From: Clostridium sp. UBA701
GTDB lineage: Bacteria > Bacillota > Clostridia > Clostridiales > Clostridiaceae
DNA: 45,864 nucleotides
Reading direction: 5' to 3'
NCBI GenBank assembly: GCA_002298125.1
Contig: DBMJ01000007.1
Coordinates: 1 to 45,864 of the forward strand
Position 1 is the first letter of the stretch. The number at the start of each line of letters is the position of its first letter. The position numbers were made by a program, and so were the translations under genes. Below are positions 42,110-45,864 of the stretch, in pieces. The notes beneath the pieces were generated by a model. It was not told the DNA's origin. It was given only the letters and a program-made list of their open reading frames with translations, and ran no database searches.

Positions 42110-42332
42110 ATAGTGTGTGATGAAAAAAGAAGAGTAGCAGTAAAACTTATTTAGAGAGATGGCGGATGGTGAAAGCCGTTTAGGGAATACTGTGAAGGGA
42201 GCTTTTGAGCACTTTAAAGTAATTAAGCAGGGCAGTTGCCAATAAGGGTGGAACCGCGGAAGTGTATCTTTCGTCCCTTAATGGTAATATGCTCTTTTAG
42301 TTTACTAAAAATTATTGTAAGGAGTGATAAAT
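42110..42332 (+). promoter_or_regulatory. T-box leader of glyS
   Basis: The T-box sequence AGGGTGGAACCGCGG (42245-42259) is canonical and CGTCCCT (42272-42278) can pair with it. Stem I is visible: AGTA (42135-42138), GCAGTA paired with TACTGT, the AGAGAG segment, and the distal GGCGGATGGTGAAAGCC loop. Opposite AGTA lies GAAGGGA (42194-42200), giving a glycine specifier, GGG or GGA. A normal terminator stem with a T-run is not seen after CGTCCCT; instead CCTTA (42276-42280) can pair with TAAGG (42318-42322) of the ribosome binding site. Confidence 0.9.
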
Positions 42333-43724
42333 ATGGCAATTCAAAAGACTATGGATAAAATAGTTGCCCTTGCTAAGGGAAGAGGTTATGTATTTCCAGG
42401 CTCAGAAATCTATGGAGGACTTGCAAACTCATGGGATTATGGCCCTTTGGGAGTAGAGTTTAAGAACAATGTAAAGAAGGCCTGGTGGAAGAAATTTGTT
42501 CAAGAAAGTCCATATAACGTAGGGGTGGATTGTGCAATACTTATGAATAGCCAGGTTTGGGTAGCATCTGGACACGTGGGAGGATTTTCCGACCCATTGA
42601 TGGATTGTAAGGATTGTAAGGCTAGATTTAGAGCAGATAAATTAGTAGAGGATCACATGACTGAAAATGGTGCAGAGGTAGCTTCAGCTGATGGCTGGAC
42701 TAATGAACAGCTAAAGCAGTATATTGAGGAACACAATATAGCATGTCCTAAGTGTGGAAAGAAAAATTTTACCGATATAAGAAAATTCAACCTTATGTTT
42801 AAGACCTTCCAGGGAGTTACTGAGGATGCAAAATCCGAGATATATTTAAGACCAGAAACAGCTCAAGGAATATTTGTTAACTTCAAAAATGTACAGCGAA
42901 GCTCAAGGAAAAAGGTACCCTTTGGCATAGCCCAGGTGGGAAAGTCCTTTAGAAATGAGATTACTCCAGGAAACTTTATCTTTAGAACCAGAGAGTTTGA
43001 GCAGATGGAGCTAGAATTCTTCTGCAAGCCTGGCACAGACCTAGAATGGTTTTCATATTGGAAGGACTACTGCTGGAGTTTTTTACTAAATTTAGGTGTT
43101 AAGGCAGAAAGTCTTAGATTTAGAGACCACAGTGCAGAAGAGCTATCCTTTTATTCTAATGCAACCTCTGACATAGAATTCCTTTTCCCCTTTGGATGGG
43201 GTGAGCTCTGGGGCATTGCTGACAGAACTGACTATGATTTAAAGCGTCATGCTGAGGAGTCAGGAGAGGATATGAATTACCTAGATCCTGTGACAAATGA
43301 AAAGTACGTGCCTTATTGTATAGAACCTTCCCTAGGAGCAGATAGGGTTGCACTAGCCTTTCTCTGCGACGCCTATGATGAGGAGGAGCTAGATGGAGGA
43401 GATGTAAGAACAGTGCTTAGGCTGCATCCTGCACTGGCACCCTTTAAGGCTGCAGTACTTCCTCTTACTAAGAAGCTCTCAGAAAAGGCAACTGAGGTTT
43501 ACAGCATGCTTAGCAAATATTTCAATGTAGACTATGATGAAGCAGGAAGCATTGGAAAGAGGTACAGAAGAGAAGACGAGATAGGAACACCTTACTGTAT
43601 AACCATCGATTTCGATACTCTTGAGAATGGAACCGTAACTGTAAGAGACAGAGATTCTATGAGCCAGGAAAGAATTGGAATAGATGAACTGGCTAAATTC
43701 ATAGGTGAAAAACTGGAATTCTAG
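42333..43724 (+). CDS. glyS: Glycyl-tRNA synthetase, single-chain type
   Basis: This is the alpha2-type class II GlyRS, 463 residues from ATG 42333. Visible landmarks are the N-terminal VALAKGRGYVFPGSEIYGG, a zinc-type insert with CKDCKARF and CPKCGKKNF, the motif 2 region FRNEITPGNFIFRTREFEQME, motif 3 GADRVALAFL, and a C-terminal anticodon-binding domain with YDEAGSIGKRYRREDEIGTPYCI. ATG 42333 lies 8 nt after AAGGAG; GTG 42324 overlaps that site. Expression is expected to respond to uncharged tRNA-Gly through the T-box leader. Confidence 0.97.
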   Translation: MAIQKTMDKIVALAKGRGYVFPGSEIYGGLANSWDYGPLGVEFKNNVKKAWWKKFVQESPYNVGVDCAILMNSQVWVASGHVGGFSDPLMDCKDCKARFRADKLVEDHMTENGAEVASADGWTNEQLKQYIEEHNIACPKCGKKNFTDIRKFNLMFKTFQGVTEDAKSEIYLRPETAQGIFVNFKNVQRSSRKKVPFGIAQVGKSFRNEITPGNFIFRTREFEQMELEFFCKPGTDLEWFSYWKDYCWSFLLNLGVKAESLRFRDHSAEELSFYSNATSDIEFLFPFGWGELWGIADRTDYDLKRHAEESGEDMNYLDPVTNEKYVPYCIEPSLGADRVALAFLCDAYDEEELDGGDVRTVLRLHPALAPFKAAVLPLTKKLSEKATEVYSMLSKYFNVDYDEAGSIGKRYRREDEIGTPYCITIDFDTLENGTVTVRDRDSMSQERIGIDELAKFIGEKLEF

Positions 43725-43744
43725 AAATATAGAAGAATACAAGG

Positions 43745-43789
43745 AAAGCCTGTATGGTACACTTCACACAGTAACCATATAGGCTTTTC
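43745..43789. terminator. Bidirectional terminator between convergent genes
   Basis: A 14-bp stem with one G-U (43745-43758 with 43774-43787) and a 15-nt loop lies 20 bp after glyS and 8 bp after the stop of the minus-strand gene that follows. Confidence 0.8.
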
Positions 43790-43797
43790 ATATAATG

Positions 43798-44073
43798 CTA
43801 AAGTAATGCAGAGAATAAACTTAAAAGGTGAGAGAATATGCCAAGCTTTAGCACTGTAAGCTTACTGGCCTTGTTGTGTGTAGTGTTTAAACACCATAAT
43901 AAGGAGGCCACAAACCCTATAGGAAATCTAAAGGAGCCATTTATAGTAATATAAATTTGACATAATAGCCAAATAGCAAATATTTTTGGAACATAGTACT
44001 TCTCCTTAAGCATAACCTTATTTCTGCAAAAGTGAAGCAGGGGTAAAGTACATAACAAAGTGAGAAAGGCCAT
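43798..44073 (-). CDS. Small membrane protein of unknown function
   Basis: This 91-residue frame begins MAFLTLLCTLPLLHFCRNKV and has about four short hydrophobic stretches (residues 1-16, 29-44, 50-62, 76-91), so a small multi-pass membrane protein is likely. The start at 44073-44071 has GGAGG 5 nt upstream on the minus strand; a longer start at 44085 has no ribosome binding site. Codon use looks like that of the neighbours. It converges on glyS and shares a bidirectional terminator. I recognise no family. A shorter plus-strand frame overlaps it and I rejected that one. Confidence 0.55.
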   Translation of the reverse strand: MAFLTLLCTLPLLHFCRNKVMLKEKYYVPKIFAIWLLCQIYITINGSFRFPIGFVASLLWCLNTTHNKASKLTVLKLGIFSHLLSLFSALL

Positions 44074-44156
44074 ATAATCCTCCATGAAAAGTGCTAGAGT
44101 CCTGCATTACAGTATATGTTTGTACATAAATGGCTATACTTTTTAAATGAGAAAAA

Positions 44157-44165
44157 TGCTATAAT
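44157..44165 (+). promoter_or_regulatory. Extended -10 promoter of murD
   Basis: TGCTATAAT, an extended -10; the -35 position (TACTTT) is poor. Confidence 0.5.
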
Positions 44166-44206
44166 ATAACTGTAACAAAGGAACTAACATAAAACATAAT
44201 TAAACC

Positions 44207-44233
44207 CAGCCTGTATTGGGCAGGGCTGATTTT
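44207..44233 (+). promoter_or_regulatory. Attenuator-like hairpin in murD leader
   Basis: CAGCC (44207-44211) pairs with GGCTG (44224-44228), extended by TG/CA with one bulged G, followed by ATTTTT. An alternative pairing CCCA/TGGG overlaps it. It lies between the promoter and the murD start, so it may attenuate transcription. Confidence 0.35.
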
Positions 44234-44255
44234 TAGCGAGCTTTTGGAGGTAAAC

Positions 44256-45635
44256 ATGAATAAATCTTTTCAGGAATTTAAGGACTTTATAAGAGACAAA
44301 AAAACTGCTGTGGTAGGAATTGGTGTAAGCAATATTCCACTTATCAGATTTTTACAGCAGCTAGGTGCTAAGGTAAGTGCCTTCGATAAGAAGAGTAGAG
44401 AAGAACTAGGTGAAATAGGAGATGAATTTGAGGGTAGTGGAGTAAAGCTTATTTTAGGAGAGCACTATCTTGATAAGCTTACAGGCTATCAGGTTATATT
44501 TAAAACCCCTTCTATGAGAATTGACAGTATTGCACTTAAAAAAGCAAAGCTTGAAGGTGCGTACATTACCTCTGAAATGGAGGAGTTTATAAGATACTGT
44601 CCAGCTAAAATCTATGGAGTTACCGGCAGTGATGGTAAAACTACAACTACAACAATTTTATACAAGCTATTATGTGAACAAGGGTTTAATACCTGGGTGG
44701 GCGGAAACATAGGAAATCCATTGTTTTCCAATATAGAAGAGATTTCGAAGAAGGACAGAGTTGTATTAGAGCTATCAAGCTTTCAGCTTATGACCATGGA
44801 TGTTTCACCAGAAGTTGCAGTGGTGACTAATCTAAGTCCTAACCATCTAGATATGCACAAGGATATGGAGGAATATGTTAATTCTAAAAAGAATATATTC
44901 CTATATCAGAAGGAAGACGGTCTTTTAGTTATAAATGGGGATAATGAGATAACCTCATCCTTTGAAAGAGAAGCTAAAGGACATCTAAGAAAATTCAGCA
45001 GGCAGCAAAAGCCTGAGGATGGAGCCTACTATGAGGATAACATACTATATGTAATGGGTAAGCCTGTCTGTGCTAAGGATGAAATAGTTATCCGAGGCAT
45101 GCATAATGTGGAAAATTACTTGGCAGCATTTGCAGCAGCTTGTGATGAGGTTGAAATATCTGTCATGAAAAAGGTAGCTCTAAGTTTTAAGGGGGTAGCC
45201 CATAGAGGTGAGTTCATCAGGGAGTTTAATGGAGTGAAATACTATAATGACTCTATAGCCTCAAGTCCTACTAGAGCAGTGGCTACACTAAAGGCCTTTG
45301 ATAAGCCAGCAATATTAATAGCAGGGGGTTATGATAAGAATCTACCCTTTGAACCATTAGCAGAGGAAGGTCACCCTTATATTAAGCGGCTTATTCTACT
45401 TGGTGCCACAAGATATAAGATTAAGGAAGTCTTTGATAAGCTTAAGGAAGCTAAGGGCATAGATATTCCCGTTCATATGGTTAATTCACTAGAAGAAGCA
45501 GTAGAAAAGGCTAGAAGCATTGCTGAAACAGGAGATATTGTATCCCTATCTCCAGCATGTGCAAGCTTTGATATGTTTGTAAATTTTGAAGCAAGAGGGA
45601 ACAGGTTTAGAGAGTTAGTAGCGAGTTTAGAATAA
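44256..45635 (+). CDS. murD: UDP-N-acetylmuramoylalanine--D-glutamate ligase
   Basis: MurD adds D-glutamate to UDP-MurNAc-L-Ala with ATP in the cytoplasm. The 459-residue protein has the N-terminal nucleotide-sugar domain (VVGIGVSNIPL), the P-loop GVTGSDGKTTTTT (121-133), the metal/ATP segment ELSSFQL, and the C-terminal domain with LSPACASFDMF. ATG 44256 follows TTGGAGG by 5 nt; the in-frame TTG 44244 lies in that site. It stands alone here with its own promoter and a strong terminator, away from the rest of the division and cell wall cluster. Confidence 0.97.
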   Translation: MNKSFQEFKDFIRDKKTAVVGIGVSNIPLIRFLQQLGAKVSAFDKKSREELGEIGDEFEGSGVKLILGEHYLDKLTGYQVIFKTPSMRIDSIALKKAKLEGAYITSEMEEFIRYCPAKIYGVTGSDGKTTTTTILYKLLCEQGFNTWVGGNIGNPLFSNIEEISKKDRVVLELSSFQLMTMDVSPEVAVVTNLSPNHLDMHKDMEEYVNSKKNIFLYQKEDGLLVINGDNEITSSFEREAKGHLRKFSRQQKPEDGAYYEDNILYVMGKPVCAKDEIVIRGMHNVENYLAAFAAACDEVEISVMKKVALSFKGVAHRGEFIREFNGVKYYNDSIASSPTRAVATLKAFDKPAILIAGGYDKNLPFEPLAEEGHPYIKRLILLGATRYKIKEVFDKLKEAKGIDIPVHMVNSLEEAVEKARSIAETGDIVSLSPACASFDMFVNFEARGNRFRELVASLE

Positions 45636-45639
45636 TAGA

Positions 45640-45701
45640 AAGCCTATATGTATTCTCCTCTATAAAAGTAAGGGAGAAATACATATAGGCTTAACTTTTT
45701 T
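45640..45701 (+). terminator. Terminator after murD
   Basis: A stem of about 19 bp with a single bulge (45640-45658 with 45673-45692) is followed closely by a T-run. Confidence 0.9.
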
Positions 45702-45809
45702 TAGCATAAGGGAACCATTAAAATTCATCTACTAATCCTGGTGTATCACTGCAAGCATATCAATGAAATACTGAGTATAAAGAATTATCCTCAAGGAGGC
45801 TTTAAATAC

Positions 45810-45864
45810 TTGGCATTTATTAAAAAGCATTTACCCTATAGTATGATATTATATACAAGTCGTC
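45810..45864 (+). CDS. Start of a gene running off the window (partial)
   Basis: AAGGAGG at 45793-45799, a 10-nt gap and TTG 45810 open a frame that has no stop to the end of the window. It reads (M)AFIKKHLPYSMILYTSR. TTG starts with similar spacing are used by murC and mfd here. The piece is too short to identify. The remainder of the 45702-45809 stretch shows nothing I can name. Confidence 0.4.
   Translation, partial: MAFIKKHLPYSMILYTSR

Noticed and set aside
43838..43954. 38-codon plus-strand frame with ribosome binding site AAGGTGAG between glyS and murD
   Set aside because: It overlaps the longer minus-strand frame, which has a better-placed GGAGG and shares a terminator; no promoter for it is seen after the glyS terminator.

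Overview
The window is AT-rich chromosomal DNA from an endospore-forming Clostridia member, most likely Clostridium sensu stricto or a close relative. The evidence is the set of sporulation genes (spoVG, spoVT, spoIIE, yabP, yabQ, a spoVB-like flippase), strong AAGGAGG-type ribosome binding sites, frequent TTG/GTG starts, a T-box leader and compact TTGACA/TATAAT promoters. Nearly all genes point right; only murC at the left edge and one small membrane-protein gene near the right end point left. I see no insertion sequence, prophage or CRISPR array.

Left and middle part (1-27.7 kb): this follows the origin-proximal order known from Bacillus subtilis. It runs murC (reverse), purR, spoVG, glmU-prs, then a two-component system with an HtrA-type protease where many Firmicutes carry ctc/rplY. 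Next come pth-mfd, a PrsA-like foldase, spoVT, a spoVB/yabM-like flippase with mazG, hup, rqcP, yabP-yabQ, divIC, yabR, three tRNA genes (Leu-TAA, initiator Met, elongator Met), spoIIE, tilS-hpt and ftsH. Several developmental promoters can be read directly: a SigH site for spoVG, a SigG-like site for spoVT, a SigE-like site for yabP, and a spoIIE promoter with the unusual 21-bp spacer known from Spo0A-activated promoters. Two perfect DnaA boxes sit in the gap before spoIIE.

Accessory part (27.7-35.8 kb): between ftsH and birA/coaX the Bacillus order is interrupted. This stretch holds a cytidylyltransferase-aminotransferase fusion with its own promoter and terminator, formate-tetrahydrofolate ligase (fhs) behind a structured leader, a four-gene sodium-pumping biotin-dependent decarboxylase (alpha, delta, gamma/biotin carrier, beta) with a divergent alpha subunit, and two very small helical proteins. 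The biotin ligase birA follows and would charge the biotin carrier.

Right part (35.8-45.9 kb): birA, coaX-dusB, a conserved-looking protein of unknown function with a Rossmann-like half, greA-lysS behind a perfect consensus promoter, tRNA-Asn, glyS behind a T-box leader, a small membrane-protein gene on the minus strand, murD, and a probable gene start running off the window.

Most novel points: the fusion enzyme, which could make a CDP-amino-alcohol in one polypeptide; the divergent decarboxylase alpha subunit; a glyS T-box with no obvious terminator T-tract but a possible Shine-Dalgarno-sequestering strand; and the DnaA-box inverted pair upstream of spoIIE.
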